Positions 23,929-35,927 of a stretch of DNA of 64,000 nt are shown in pieces (positions within the stretch are counted from its first letter, which is position 1; each line of letters begins with the position of its first letter). Origin of the DNA: Todiramphus chloris collaris. Taxonomy: Eukaryota; Chordata; Aves; Coraciiformes; Alcedinidae. The notes beneath the pieces are model-generated. The model was not told the DNA's origin, did not search any database, and saw only the letters and a list, made by a program, of their open reading frames with translations. The DNA lies in contig JANVCC010000106.1 in the NCBI GenBank assembly GCA_025345505.1, forward strand, positions 11,787,902 through 11,851,901, read 5' to 3'. Both the position numbers and the translations under genes were made by a program.

Positions 23929-25311
23929 AGACCCAAGTATAAAATGTCTAAGATATATATGTAAATATTGAGCTAGCATAGGACCTATCAACCCAAAATA
24001 AAGGGTCTTGTACTGCATGCAAAAATCTGGTGAGCTATCTCTCCTGTCCTTTCCTAGAAGTTCTATAACATTTTAATTTCTTCTTCTGTCTTCTCTTTTT
24101 CTGTTACCGGTTTGATTTGTGGGTTTTTTTTTTCCTGAACAGTTTTCACTTTTCTCTTTCCCTGCATTAGGTCAAACATAGGAGCTGCTAAGAAGGTTTC
24201 AGCAGAGGTGATAGTTCTGCACACAAGCTCTGTATTATACTAATTTCTCCAGCTACTTTGGAGATGACTTCTTATATAAAAGGTTTCTTTCTCTCAATAT
24301 TACTACTTCCACTGATATTCCCCCCTTCAGATCTTCCCAAGCACAACATTAAGAGATCTATTGGTTGTATGTGTGTGATCTTGGACAAGATGGTGCAGCT
24401 TTGCTGCTCAAAATCAAAAGTACAATCCAGAATACAAGTTTCAAAGGTGTCAGGGATAATGAAGTTCCTTTGTTCATTAAACATACAATTTTTCCAAGGT
24501 ATCTTGCTCTAGACAGACCTGTAAAATGCACACTCCAATGCCACAGTTATAGGCTATCATTCTATCTGACTGCTGTGTCATATCTGCTGTATTAAGAGTT
24601 TTCTTGTGAGAGCATTCCACTTTGTAGCAGTAATGCTCCTATTATTTGGCGAATGGTATTTTTATGTCCTGATGCCTCCTACAAATTACTTAGTTTCAAC
24701 TTTGAAAGTCTTCCTATCTTGCTAAGAAGGGTAGTAAAGATATGATTATGTTTCAGTCTACATGCTAGAAAATATGAGCAGTGTAGAAAATGTGTGGGCT
24801 AAATTGTGAGCACCTCTATGAAATACGATTGTCATGTAGATGCCTGATAGCTGTCCGTGTTGATTTCTTAGGCTGCTGATGTACTGATTTAGCTAAGATA
24901 AAGTGTTGTGCTCATAAGTTATATTGCTGTGCAGTGAACTGCACATAATGAAGGAACTATGCTTTTGAAAGGATAAATGACTATTACTTTTTCCTAAATA
25001 TCTTATTATTTATGTCTGCACAATGTAAAGTACGAGTCAAGAATAGTTTGGTTGCATATTAAGCTTTCTATCATCACATCTGTATACTGCTTTTTACAAA
25101 GTGTTTGTTTGCTTCAATTATCAAAAAGAGTGAATAGGGACTATATTATTTTTCAGCTGTAGCTTCAAATACAGACCATGCACTTATGCAAATACCAGGA
25201 CTTCCTTGATACTTTGTAATCAATTCAGTTCAGAGTAATTTTATACCTCAGGACAGTAGAAAAGCTAAGCAAACATTTGTTTAGAAGCAAATACAATAGA
25301 AGCACTGAATT

Positions 25312-25333
25312 TGTGTGTGTGTGTCTGTGTGTG
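25312..25333. repeat. (GT)n microsatellite
   Basis: A run of TG dinucleotides interrupted once by TC. Confidence 0.85.
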
Positions 25334-26627
25334 AAGTGTTTATTTTCTTCTTCCTGTTTGAGAATCATCCAGTTTGTCAGTTGATGCTTCCAGTGAACAC
25401 CCTGAAAACCCTCTGACACTTTCTATTTAAGAATGAGAGTCAGAGAAACACTAGTTTGTCTACTATAAAATGTTTCTCTGAAATGTAGCTTAATAAATAC
25501 CATGACTGGAAAGTGTAGTTTTGTTTTGAGAGCATTTTACTGCTGAGCCAGGATGTAACTTCCTGAATTTTTCTCAACAATAAAAAATGCAAACACTGAG
25601 TGAAGTATTTCAGCCTCTTTTAATAGGAAATTGCATAATATGTAAGTATCAATGGAAGAAATTCAAAACTATCTTTGACTGTGTTTTGATTCAGCACAAA
25701 ACTTTTGTGTGAAGTAATGCTGAAGGCATCACTGCCCAGGCAGAAATTGAGGTGTGTGTCATGCTGAGCATCACTGCCCAGCCTATTGCACTATTTGCAT
25801 TAGTCCCTTTGAGATCTGTAAGTGGACAGAGTCACAGAAAAGAAGCCAGCTGCATCTTCCCTAGAATAGCATCACTATTTCTGGCATGGCCAGCTGAAGC
25901 CCAGGGCACAGATTTAACTGGTGATTGTCCCTGAGCCCAGAACCTACACTGTATGTTACAATCACCAATCTCCTCCTGATCTTCACATTTTCTTACTTTA
26001 AAGTAAGACACAGTCTTGTCTTCTATCTGTTCTTATTTTTCACTTTTCTGTATCAAGATCAAGAGGATGGAGCATTTGGATCTCCGAGGTCCATCCAAAC
26101 TGACAGACAATGGTAGTTCAAATACATGGGATGTTTTATCTTCAGAAAGATGACATTACTTAGAGGTACACTAAACCAAAAAAATGCTATAGACTTTTTA
26201 CTGGTAATAGTAAATATATTATGTAGTAATTAGGTAAAGAAAGAAGCTTGGACAGTAGGAGAAAAAATTAACTGATTTTAAATTTAGTGAAAAGAGAAAA
26301 ATTGGTCTGTATCTGAAGCTCTTTATTACAGAAGGTGAAGTTTTAATAAAGTAAAGGAGAAAAATCTCAAATGCTGCTGAACTTAACAGCTAAAGAACAT
26401 GAACATGGAGGAAGTATGACAGTTCTTTAAAACAACACAACGCAGGCTCTCATTGACCTGGATGAACACTGGGAATAGGCAAAGCAGGAAAAGATAAGTC
26501 AAGTATGTTATATCTTACAGGCCAAGCATTTTAGAGCTAAATGAGAAACAGCAAATTCCAGCTGAGTTGCTTCTTATAAACAAAGGTTCGCTGGCCAAAT
26601 CAACAAAAGGAAAACAGTGAGAAATAC

Positions 26628-26641
26628 GGGGGGGGGGGGGG
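26628..26641. repeat. G14 homopolymer
   Basis: Fourteen consecutive G, followed by TGTTGGGGGG. Length is likely to vary between individuals and sequencing runs. Confidence 0.85.
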
Positions 26642-28101
26642 TGTTGGGGGGCAGAAGAAAAAAGATGATCTAACTAGGCTTGCAAAGCTCAGTGAATACA
26701 TTTATGTTTGGATTTTTGAAAGACTGATTAATATTGACCAATCTAGCAAAATTAGAATGGCTAATCAAAGGGAGGCTAAAACAATGGACAGCAGTGCAAG
26801 TAAAGATGAAATATAGTCTGGGAGTGTGATTGTACAGGAGAGACCTGCTAACCTAAGTCAGCTGGAGTTTGGAAAGAACTGCCTTATGATAATATGGAAA
26901 TACAATTCTCATGTTTGTACCCATGTAGTGGTATTACCGTGTGATTGATGAGTATCAACCATAATAGTGTATTTAAGAATTGTAATTTAGAAGTTCATGT
27001 AGTGGAGGGGCAGAGGAGAGAGAGAGAAATTGTGATCCAGAGAACAACAGACTTTGTAAGTCTACCTTGAATAACTATTTAGAGGAGGAGAGTTATCTTG
27101 GTTTTGGTTTTGTTTTTAAATGGGTAAAGATACATACATAAAAAGGAAGATGGGATAAAACCGGATGAGGTTTCTAAAGGCAAAGTATGTTAAACTTAAT
27201 GTGGTATCTTTTCCTTGGTAAGCCTACTAATTGCTTAGGTACAATAAATGCAGTGGTTCTTGTATGTTTGTTCTTTAGCAAAGTTTTCCATGCAATGACA
27301 TGAGGAAAATTGTTGGTTTTGATAGAGGTTGATACAAGAATGCCAGCAATGGATAAAGAGGTGTATAGGTAACCCCTTGTGCTGAAAGTGGTATGGATAG
27401 GTCAGAGGGATAGTATGAGCTAAGGATTCATTTTGGAAGCAATTTTATTTTCTTTACTGTCTTTGTTCAGCAGCATAATGTACTTTTATAAATGTAGAAT
27501 TGTATGGGTTAGTGGGTATCTGAACAGTCCGTAAATGCTTAGCCTGCCTGTTTAATGGGGGCATCTTGACACTGTTCCTGGTGTTTACATGTTCTGATGC
27601 TGTGACAGCTAACAGCAATGTGGCAAAGTGTCATGCCAACGTGCTGTCAATGAACGAAGTCTCTTAAGTTTGCTTTGCTGTACCCACTCCTTCTGCCTCA
27701 AAAACCACATTGATGCATCTGCCCTGGCCCTGGAACTGGCAACTTGTCTCCTTCCAGAGGCTTCTGAGCTTCATGCTGCTCCAAATCACTTGCAGTTTAC
27801 TATGATCTTTCTACAGAAGAGCTGTATGGGGGGGCCAGGATGGTGAATGTGGAAATGACACTTCTAACAAAAGTGCATGGGAGGATCCTAATGAACTTTT
27901 CTTCATCACCTGTTTTTTGATATGTCTAGTATTAGTCCTTCCATTGTTTCCTGTGTTGGGGTGTATATATTATAGTGTAAAAGAAGTACTCAATTATATT
28001 TTGAAAACAGGTCTATTAATGCCTAATCTTCCTTAAAGGGTTATGTAACAACTGGTATGATGATGACAATGAATAGAAAAATATAAACCGGGCTTCATTA
28101 C

Positions 28102-28145
28102 AAAAAAAAAAAAAAAAAATAAAAAAAAATTAAAAAAAAAAAAAA
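28102..28145. repeat. A-rich tract
   Basis: Forty-four bases of A broken only by three T. No gene body or LINE is visible upstream, so its origin is unclear. Confidence 0.85.
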
Positions 28146-29407
28146 TTTTGCTTTCTGATTTTTTTTTGAGGGGTTGTATCTAGTAAGTAATCTTTTTTTT
28201 TTTCTGCATAGGAGGACTGTTGCAGGTACTGCTTGCACAATACCTGACAGCTATTATTAGTGTAAAAGAGTGTTTTTATGTAGTAGAGTTCATAAAGAAT
28301 GTAGATTTATAGATTTATGACATCTTTTTCTCAGGAAGTTTATAATCAAAGTCTAATCCCAACACACAGGATTTTTCCTTCTCTATACTTCTCATAATCT
28401 CCTGTCTTGAAGAAGTTATCATGGGAGATTTAGATGACTACTCTGTGCTTTATAAGTACAGGAATGGACAGCAAAGCATTATTGTAATAATTTAAAATAA
28501 ATTTTTAAAAGTGGCTGGATGAAGTGTTGAGGTTTCAGTAAAATTCAAGTTGTCATCATCAAAGGGATTGATTTTTTTTTCCAAAGTCCTGTCTTGTCAG
28601 CAGCGAATTGTCAAATTCTGTGAATTCATCAAAAGTACTGTACTATTTGTTTTTTTCTCTTCCCATGTCAGTTCCAAGAGTTATGACAATGTGATTGTTG
28701 TAAGTTTAATTTGCGTATTTCTTCATTTAATATGAGTGTCTCCTGTGCCTAATTTTAGGGGGGGGAAATATTTCTGAGAAATATAACTGTGATATAAGCT
28801 GAAGGTAAAAATAATTTTGCATATTTTTTCTAGCTATCTGTATTTTTAAAGTAAGCATTAGTGGTTTTGGAGTCCTTATTTTTATCCAAAAACGAGACTT
28901 TCAATACTGACTTTACAAAGTCACAAAGCTTAAAAGGATAATATCAATACTAGGAAAAGTAACAAGAAAAAATACCCCAAAGGTCTTCCATGCCTGTGAG
29001 TAAGGGTGATGTGACATCATCATAGGTGTGAAGTGATGTAACCATGTCTTAGCACCCTCTCTTCCATGAGAAAAGAGGAGAGAAAGTAACAGGCACTTTT
29101 CTGCATCCATGGTTAGAAGCTATAAGGCAGGGCCATGTCAGAGAACCAGTGAATCTCAAGATAGCTATGCAATGTTTCTGTGGGTATCTACATTTTTACT
29201 ATACTTTGGAAGAATGTTCCCCAAAGTGAATGCTGGCCGCAACATTTCTGCTTGTCAGTACTCAGTCCACTCCTTGGCTCCTGCAAAACTCACTGGACAG
29301 CTCTACTGTCTCTTCCTTTTGAGAAGCCCTGGAATTTGAGTGGTGTTGCTGCCCACATCAAAAATGTATTCATAGATATGTGGGAAAGAGGAGGAGCAGA
29401 TGGCAGG

Positions 29408-29690
29408 ACTCAGCCTGCAAACGAGACAGCCACACCAGCACCAGAGAGCTCTGTGGCTGAGAAGTAGTTTTCCAGGTTTTTTTGAGGCTATTGAGGTGGA
29501 CAGGGAGTTCCTGCAGTGGCGAAGCCGGAAAGAGATAAAAGAGACCCATCAGGAGTCATCAGCTCTTGCGTGTAAGGCCAGAGGGTGACATTTCTGGGGG
29601 CGTTGCTGGGGAAACTGCAATAGATTTAAACATGGCGGAACCGGAAGCGACTCTCAGCCCGCAAACGACAAGACAGCCACACCGGCACTG
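29408..29690 (+). repeat. duplicated motif in the CR1 5' UTR
   Basis: The segment CAGCCTGCAAACGA-GACAGCCACACC (from 29411) recurs at 29655 as CAGCCCGCAAACGACAAGACAGCCACACC, an offset of 244 bp. The match runs for about 40-60 bp. It suggests two 5' UTR monomers or an internal duplication in the region expected to hold the LINE promoter. Confidence 0.75.
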
Positions 29691-29821
29691 CTGTTTTACA
29701 GTCTTGGAACAGTGGCAGCAGCGTGTGTGAGGCACTGTCCCGACAGGAATCCAGCTCATAAACATTGGTTGAGTGGCTCTAAGCACCCGGGGAAGAATAG
29801 GAAACCCAATAAGAGCTTTCT

Positions 29822-30602
29822 GTGTTGTGGCATCCTTACGTAGTAGGAGTTGGTAATAAAGACCACAGCCATTGTTTCCACCTGTCAGAAGGTCAAGCTC
29901 CCGTCACCTGCTGCAGTAAACATGGGAACCCAGACAGAGCTCCCATGAAAACACACAGCTGTCCGGTCTGTGGGATGCAGCGCGTGCCTGAGCCTTCACT
30001 TGCTGTGAGTGGAAGCCCTGAGAACTGCTGCATGTGGTGTGATGAATTTGATGATCTGCTCATGCATGATGCAGAGTTGCAGGATGAGCTGGATAGCCTA
30101 AGGAGCATCAGGCTGACAGTGGCAGAGCTACAGGATGAAGTGGAGAGGTTAAGGAACATCAGGGACGCTGAGGATGAAATAGACTGGTGGAGCCAGGCTC
30201 TGCCAGCCTTGATACAGAAACAAAAAGAACCACTAATAACAACACAGGATTCTTCCCCTGCTAGGGTGAAGGCAGAAGACTAAATGATAAGTGGGAGTGG
30301 AGGCAAGTTCATGGTTGATGAGGCTAACTCCTACCCCATCCACCCCCTCCCACTCCCTCGACAGGGGGCAGTGGCAAAAAGTTCCTGCCCATCGTGGCAG
30401 GCATGTTGCTACAGTTACCCCCCCAACCTCCCAGTTGCCCCTGCAGAATAGGTTCAATGCCCTGCAAGTGCAAACAATCAGTGAAGATGGGGAATCGTCA
30501 GGCTTGGAGGTGTTCCCAAGATTAAGGAAGCCCAAGCCCAAAATTCAGACATCTAACAAAAAAAAACCCTCATGGTCATTGTTATTGGTGACTCCCTTCT
30601 GA
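29822..30602 (+). pseudogene. CR1 ORF1, N-terminal and middle part
   Basis: ORF1 proteins of CR1 elements bind element RNA in the ribonucleoprotein. The 153-codon frame at 29822-30283 has CPVCGMQ and a CCMWC pair (zinc-finger-like) near residues 48-75. A heptad-like region rich in AELQDEVERLRNI follows (coiled coil), ending in EIDWWSQALP. A second frame (30291-30602) continues through a Pro/Ser-rich linker. A run of A near 30559-30566 then shifts the frame just before VIVIGDSLLKG, the GDSL block of the CR1 ORF1 esterase domain, which is read from 30572. A stop follows shortly after at about 30664. Confidence 0.88.
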
Positions 30603-30758
30603 AGGGAATGGAGGGCACAATATGCAGAACTGACCCACTTCTAAGAGGAGTGTGCTGCCTCCCCAGGGCCTGAGTTAAGGACATAGAAAGAAAGCTTCCT
30701 ACCATAGTATGGCACACGGATTATTATCCACTACTAACTTTCCAGATAGGCAGCAATG

Positions 30759-30762
30759 AACT
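30759..30762. repeat. target-site duplication of nested LTR, left
   Basis: AACT here and again at 31307-31310 directly flank the LTR. Joining the flanks gives continuous CR1 ORF1 sequence, which confirms the edges. Confidence 0.85.
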
Positions 30763-31306
30763 TGAAGCAGTAAAAAATTCAATAATTGAGGTTATTAAGC
30801 AGGCATTCTTTATTTTGTGGTGCCGGATGCACAGGGGATCACTTATGCAAATGTGTGTACCGATGCAAGCTAGCTACATAGTTTATATACAGGCTAACCA
30901 TACATATTCATTGTATTTCTTAGAAAGGGCAGTCTTATGCTAATGGGTTCCTGGAATTCATTTCCATAGTCCAAGCATGCGTAATAAAATGAGGGTTAGG
31001 GTCTTTTCTCCCCTTGGTGGTCTTTCATGACCTCTAATGGTCATTTACTTCATCTTGTCTTCTTCATCACCATGTTCTTTTAGTGACCTAAAGCCTAAAA
31101 TCTTAATTCTTGCCACAAAACCGATTCTTGCCTGTTCAGCATGCTTGGGTGCCTTGAGATGTCTTGTTGTCCTGTTCCTGGAGATAATCACTATCTACAA
31201 GGTTATGAATTTCACAGTATGTTCCTACTATACAACTACCCATTTATTGTTGTTGCTTGTTCAGAGATTAGTAAAACCCTCCCGAACATCCCATCTCCTG
31301 CCTTCA
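30763..31306 (-). mobile_element. solo LTR inside CR1 ORF1 (4-bp duplication)
   Basis: A 544-bp LTR with TGAAG at the left edge and CTTCA at the right, a perfect 5-bp terminal inverted repeat. It is flanked by AACT/AACT. On the minus strand a TATA-like TATATAAAC (30881-30890) precedes AATAAA (30809-30814) by about 70 bp, the order expected for U3-R, so it points minus. A 4-bp duplication is typical of gammaretrovirus-like (class I) elements. No internal retroviral sequence remains, so two LTRs probably recombined to one. Confidence 0.9.
30809..30890 (-). promoter_or_regulatory. LTR TATA box and poly-A signal
   Basis: Minus strand: TATA-like site at 30881-30890 and AATAAA at 30809-30814. Spacing and order fit LTR transcription start and polyadenylation. 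Confidence 0.75.
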
Positions 31307-31612
31307 AACTTGAGAGAAGAAAACCAAGGGCTGTCAAGAATGACTTCAGGGCCTTGGGTTGTCTAGTTACACAGGTAGTATTCTTCTCTATCCCCCTATT
31401 TGCAGGATCCAACCCAGAAAGACTGAGGAGGACTCAACAGATAAACTCTTGGCTTTGAGACTGGTGCCACCAGCCGGACTTTGGGGTTTTTGACCATGGG
31501 TCAATCTACATGAGGCCTGGCCTGCTGGTGGCTGATGGGGTACATCTGTCTCAAAGAGGAAGAAGAATTCTAGCACGGGAGTTGGCTGGGCTCATTGGCG
31601 GAGCTTTAAACT
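31307..31612 (+). pseudogene. CR1 ORF1, C-terminal esterase part
   Basis: ORF1 resumes after the LTR. One plus frame runs through RAVKNDFRALG and INSWL and hits a stop at about 31456-31458. Another frame then carries the FGFFDHG and LLVADGVHLSQRG-like region, where the esterase's closing Asp-x-x-His is expected. The domain is split by both the LTR and this frame change. Confidence 0.85.
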
Positions 31613-31763
31613 AGATTTAAGGGGGGAAGGGAGAAAAACCAGGCCCAAGCGAGACAAGCCTGGGATGTTTGTGGGACAGTGTACCAGCTCCATTGCTACC
31701 TGAGTGGTTGTAGGGGACAGTGGAATATGTGGTACCCAAAATGGTAACACATGCTCCTCTACT

Positions 31764-32333
31764 AAGTCTTTGAAGTGTCTGTATACCAGTGCAAGAAGTA
31801 TGGGAAATAAACAAGATGAATTAGAAATCTGTGTGCAGTCATAGGGCTTTGTTCTCATTGCTGTTACAGAGATATGGTGGGATAGCTTGAAAGACTGGAA
31901 TGTGGTAATGAACGACTGTGTACTTTTTAGGAAAGATAGACTAACAAGGCAAGGTGGTGGAGTTGCTCTCTATGTGAATAGCCAACTACAATGCATTAAG
32001 CTTAACCCAGGGGGAGATGATGAAAGAGTTGAAAGCATATGGGTAAGAGTTAAGGGGCATGCGAACACTGGTGATACTGGTGTGGGCATCTACTGCAGAC
32101 AGCCAAACCAGGAAGAAGCTATCAACGAGGCCTTCCACGGGCAGCTGGAAGTAGCCTCAAGATCAAATGCCCTAGTGCTCATGAGTGACTTCAATCACCC
32201 TGATATTAGTTGGAAAGATCACAGAACTAGACATAAGCAGTCCAAAAGGTTCCTGCAGTGCATTGATGATAACTTTCTGCTGCAGGTAGTTAAAGAACCA
32301 ACAAGGAGAGGTGCAAAGTGTGATCTTGTATAA
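31764..32333 (+). pseudogene. CR1 ORF2 endonuclease domain
   Basis: The APE-like endonuclease nicks target DNA to start reverse transcription. From 31764 the reading SARSMGNKQDELE gives the opening motif, where CR1 copies usually have Asn before Ala-Arg-Ser and this one reads Ser. A stop follows near 31841. The open part (31887-32333) includes RQGGGVALYV, ERVESIWVRVKG and LVLMSDFNHPDISW. The last is the Asp-Phe-Asn catalytic block, with Ser in place of the usual Gly. It ends CDLV-stop. Confidence 0.88.
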
Positions 32334-33213
32334 ACAAACAAAGAAGGCCTGGTTGCAGATGTTATAGCTGGGGGTAGTCTTCTCTGTAGCGACCATGGCA
32401 TGTTAGAGTTTAATATCATTAGGGAAAGAAGCAGGGTAATAAGTAAAACTTGTACCCTGGACTTTAAGAGGGATTAATTTGTCCTCTTCAAAAATCTACT
32501 TAGCCTGTGCTCTAAGGCTCTAGAAGGTAGGTGGCCCAAGAGAGCTGGTTAATATTCAAACATTACCTCCTCCAAGCTCAAGATAAATGTATTCCCTTAA
32601 AACAAAATCAAGCAGAGGAGGCAGGAGATCTGCATGGATAAACAGGGAGCCCCTGAAAAAACTCAAACAGAAGAGTGAGGGTTACAATATGTGGAAAGAG
32701 GGTCTGGTTAATTAGGAGAAATGCTGCCAGGATATGTAGAGACTCAACAAGGCCAAGGCTCTCTTGGAACTTAGTCTACCCATGGAGGTGAAAGAGAACA
32801 AGAAGAGCTTTTTCAAATACATCAATGAGAAAAGGAAGAGTAGGGAAAAAGTGGGGCCACTGCTAAATGAGGTGGGAGATATGGTAACAGAGGATGCAAA
32901 GATGGCAGAGATGCCGAATGCCTTCCTTTATTCCCAAAACCAGCCCTCAGGAACCTCAGTCACTGGAAGTAAGAGAGCAGAACTGGAGAGAGGAAGACAC
33001 TCTGCTATTCAGTCAGGACTGGGTTAGAGATCACTGGAATAAACTGAAAATGCACAAATCCACAGGCCCCAGTGGGGTGCATCCAAGTGTGCTGAAAGAG
33101 CTGGCTGACACTGTTGTTGAGCCACTCTCCATCATTTCTGAAAAATCATGGAGAACAGGAGAGGTGCCTTACGACTGTTTTCCTTGTAGAAAAACTCAAG
33201 AAATATGACATAG
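32334..33213 (+). pseudogene. CR1 ORF2 linker and RT N-terminal part, deleted
   Basis: This covers the end of the endonuclease and the start of RT, including KSTGPSGVHPSVLKELAD at about 33058 onward, the usual pre-RT block. Frames 32764-33027 and 32894-33208 are both needed to read it. Around 33190-33205 the sequence jumps from the SWRTGEVPYDCF region straight to DDWSVTCIGSCLNN. Compared with the other CR1 copies in the window, this omits the RT fingers and palm A (no SKAFDT block). Confidence 0.85.
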
Positions 33214-34159
33214 ATGATTGGTCTGTGACGTGTATTGGAAGCTGTCTCAACAACAGAATTCAGAGAGTTGTGATCAGCGTCACGGAGCCACGTTGGAGGC
33301 CTATGGCCAGTGGTGTTCCCCAGGGATCAGTACGTGGTCCAATTTTGTTTGGTATCTTCATCAACAACCTGGACAAGGGGATAGAGCATACCCTCAGAAA
33401 GTTTGCTGATGGTACAAAAGTGGGAGGAGTGGCTGACCCACCAGAAGTCTGTGCTGCTATCCAACAAGATCTGGACAGGCTAGATAGCTGGGTGAAGGTG
33501 AACCTCATGAGGTTCAACAAGGATAAGTGTAGAGTCCTGCATCTGGGGAGGAATAACACCAGGCAGCAGTACAGGGGTTGCCCTGCTGGAAAGGAGCACC
33601 ACAGAGTCCATGGGGCAGCAACGTGCCCTTGCAGCCAAAAAGGCCAATGGTATCCTGGGGTGCATTAATAAAACTGTGTCCAGCAGGTGTAGGGAGGTCC
33701 TCCTCCTCCCCCTCTACTCTGCCATTGTGAGACCACACCTGGAACACTGTGTCCAGTTTTGGGCTCCCTAATTTAAGAGAGGCACGGATCTACTGGAAAG
33801 CGTCCAATGGAGAGCTATGAGGATGATTAAGGGACTTGAGCATCTCCCCTGTGAAGAAAGACTGAGGGAACTGGGGCTGTTTACTCTTGAGAAGACTGAG
33901 AGGGGATCCTATTAATGTGTATAAATATCTGAGGAGTGGGTGTCAAATGGAAGGAGCCAATCTCTTTTCTGTAGTGCCCAGCAATAGGACAAGGAATAAC
34001 AGGTATAAACTTGAGCATAGAAGGTTCCACTTCAAGATGAGGACGATCTTCTTTACACTGAGGGTGACAGAGCACTGGAACAGGTTGCCCAGAGAGGTTG
34101 TGAAGTCACTTTCTCTAGAGAGTTTCAAAACCCATCTGGATGCTTTTCTCAGTAACTAG
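33214..34159 (+). pseudogene. CR1 ORF2 RT palm to C-terminus
   Basis: The palm resumes with ASGVPQGSVRGPILF, then FADGTKVGG, where the normal catalytic pair is Asp-Asp, so the second Asp is Gly. The tail includes [16 protein letters not shown] (33114-33668 frame) and a C-terminal segment at 33887-34159 with [11 protein letters not shown] and HWNRLPREVV. With the upstream deletion this copy could not have moved again. Confidence 0.88.
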
Positions 34160-34240
34160 GTGATCCTGCTTTGTCAGAGGGGTTGGACTTGATGATCTCT
34201 AGAGGTCCCTTGCAACCCCTATTATTCTGTGATTCTGTGA

Positions 34241-35112
34241 CTCACAGAGGCTTTAGTTAGACCATAATTTAGTTTAGTGCAATGCTATTAGCTCGTAATT
34301 TCTTGTTGAAATATGAAAACTCCAGTATTTCCTTGGAGTTACTGCTGCTAATAATTTGTTAAGGGTCATGCTAGCCCATAGTAACCAAGATAGCCAAATA
34401 GTAACCTGTAGGTAATGGTAGTGATGCATCTTGCTGCTGAACAGGTGTTCACATTTTCACTAGCCAAGTACACATTGCAGTCCAGGCTCCTTTTTGCAGG
34501 CATCAAAACAAATTAGAGCTGGAATGCTGACTGTCAGGGGCAACAAAACCCTGTGATTGCTATATGGCTTTGCAGATTCCCTCAAGAAAATCAGCTTCAC
34601 TGGAAACTGCTATTCAGTAAGGCTGATATGTATTTAATTTGTAATATTTAGTGGAAATGCACATGATCAACCCATCCCTCCCTGCTGGGTCCTTATTCAG
34701 AGGTTCAGGAATGATTACTCACCATTACATCAAAGTGATTTTATCAGTTCCACAGTTTCTCAGCTGTTAATTTTACAATTCTGTTCATAATCTGCACAAT
34801 TGATGCCATTGATTGTCAGTTAAACTAAGTCACCTGAATATGGAATAGACTTAGCAATACCTGAAATTATTCAGGTAGCAGTCAGCTCTGAAGGGTGAAT
34901 ATAAGATAACTGTACATAGGCAATTTTGAAGTGGTAAACTTAGGGTAAGTTGTTTCAAAACAGTCTGGACTGTGGCTGCCTCCCTGATGAGCTTTGAAGG
35001 AGATATTAAAAACAAGTGTAGAGCAAAGTACCTCATCAGTATAAGTAAGCATGAGCAGTTCGTAGGAGCAAGCCGTGATTTCCGCCTGTGTTTTCAGTCT
35101 GCAAGTTGCAGC
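34241..35112. other. unique DNA, no gene seen
   Basis: Nothing recognisable between the CR1 3' end and the solo LTR. Confidence 0.6.
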
Positions 35113-35117
35113 CCATA
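35113..35117. repeat. target-site duplication of solo LTR, left
   Basis: CCATA here and at 35928-35932 flank the LTR exactly. Confidence 0.9.
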
Positions 35118-35927
35118 TGTCACAGTTTAGGGTCAGGGTGGCCCCTTAGACCTATAACAGGTGCTCTCTGTTAACCCCCCTCCCTCCCCAAAGGGAAGGA
35201 GAAAGGGAATAAAGGAGAGAGACTTATCAATTAGAAAAGGAAACTAGAACGGCTTTAATGAAAATGAAATTAATAATTATAAAAATGGAATATACACAAA
35301 TAAATACAAAACCAGTATTGAACCCAACCCCCCTGATGGCAATTACATCACTGTCACCACTGATGCTGTGGAGCAGGCGCTGTGGGAGTCCCAGACTGGG
35401 CCCCGCAGCAGACGGGAGCTGTGTTCAGGAGCTGAATTCTGGTACCAGGTTCAGGAACACACAGACCGGATCGAAGGCAGAATGGACAGAGCCCTCCTTG
35501 GGTCCTCTGAGGAAGGAACCAAAAGAGGACCCGAGCCAAGCCATGCAAAATCTGGCAAAGCAGTTCAAGAGGGGAGAAGAGCCCCAAAGATCCTTCAGGT
35601 CCCTCAGCTCTAAACCGAATATGATGTCTATGGGCTGGAATCCCTCGTTGGTCAGTTTGGGGTCACTTGTCCTGTTTGCTCCTCCCTGCAGGTGCAGCCT
35701 TTCACTCTCTGCACCCCCCAGTGTGGTACACAAGACCCAGCAGTGGCCTTGGTCTGCACCCCAACCCTTGGCAGTAACTCTAACCATGGGGTGTTATCAC
35801 TGCTAGCAGCAGACACTGTCTGTGAGAACAGGCTGCTACCTTCAGACAGTGCAGTCAGTTAGAAGAACTGAGCTGAAAAGTAAAATCACTGGACAAAATT
35901 AGTTCTGTTCTCACTCAAATCAGGACA
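35118..35927 (-). mobile_element. solo LTR of the provirus family, 5-bp duplication
   Basis: An 810-bp LTR running from TGTCACAG to CAGGACA on the plus strand, matching 17985-18807 along its whole length. The perfect CCATA duplication on both sides shows a complete insertion followed by LTR-LTR recombination that removed the internal genes. Orientation (minus) follows from the provirus. A plausible poly-A signal is ATTAAA on the minus strand (near 35251-35256), conserved in the provirus LTR. Confidence 0.95.

Larger units (their letters stand above)
23929..29385. other. unique DNA with simple repeats, no gene supported
   Basis: Over 5 kb with no transposon I recognise. It contains (GT)n at 25312-25333, a G14 run at 26628-26641 and an A-rich tract at 28102-28145. 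The A-rich tract has no upstream AATAAA and nothing recognisable before it, so I do not call a processed pseudogene. Frames are all under 100 codons. Confidence 0.55.
29386..34240 (+). mobile_element. near-complete CR1 LINE, plus strand, interrupted by an LTR
   Basis: The longest CR1 here, about 4.3 kb once the nested LTR (30763-31306) is excluded. In order: a relatively GC-rich 5' UTR (about 29386-29820), ORF1 with zinc-finger/coiled-coil and GDSL-esterase parts, ORF2 endonuclease and reverse transcriptase, a 3' UTR and the terminal ATTCTGTG repeats at 34222-34240. Most CR1 copies are cut short, so retaining a 5' UTR and ORF1 is unusual. The exact 5' edge is uncertain. Many stops, frameshifts and an internal RT deletion make it inactive. 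Confidence 0.93.

Noticed and set aside
28060..28145. Possible processed pseudogene or SINE tail at the A-rich tract
   Set aside because: No AATAAA at the right distance, no gene or SINE body upstream, no flanking duplication.
31037..31458. 109- and 105-codon plus frames across the nested LTR edge
   Set aside because: The first lies almost wholly in LTR sequence read against its orientation; in the second only the part after 31307 is real CR1 ORF1.
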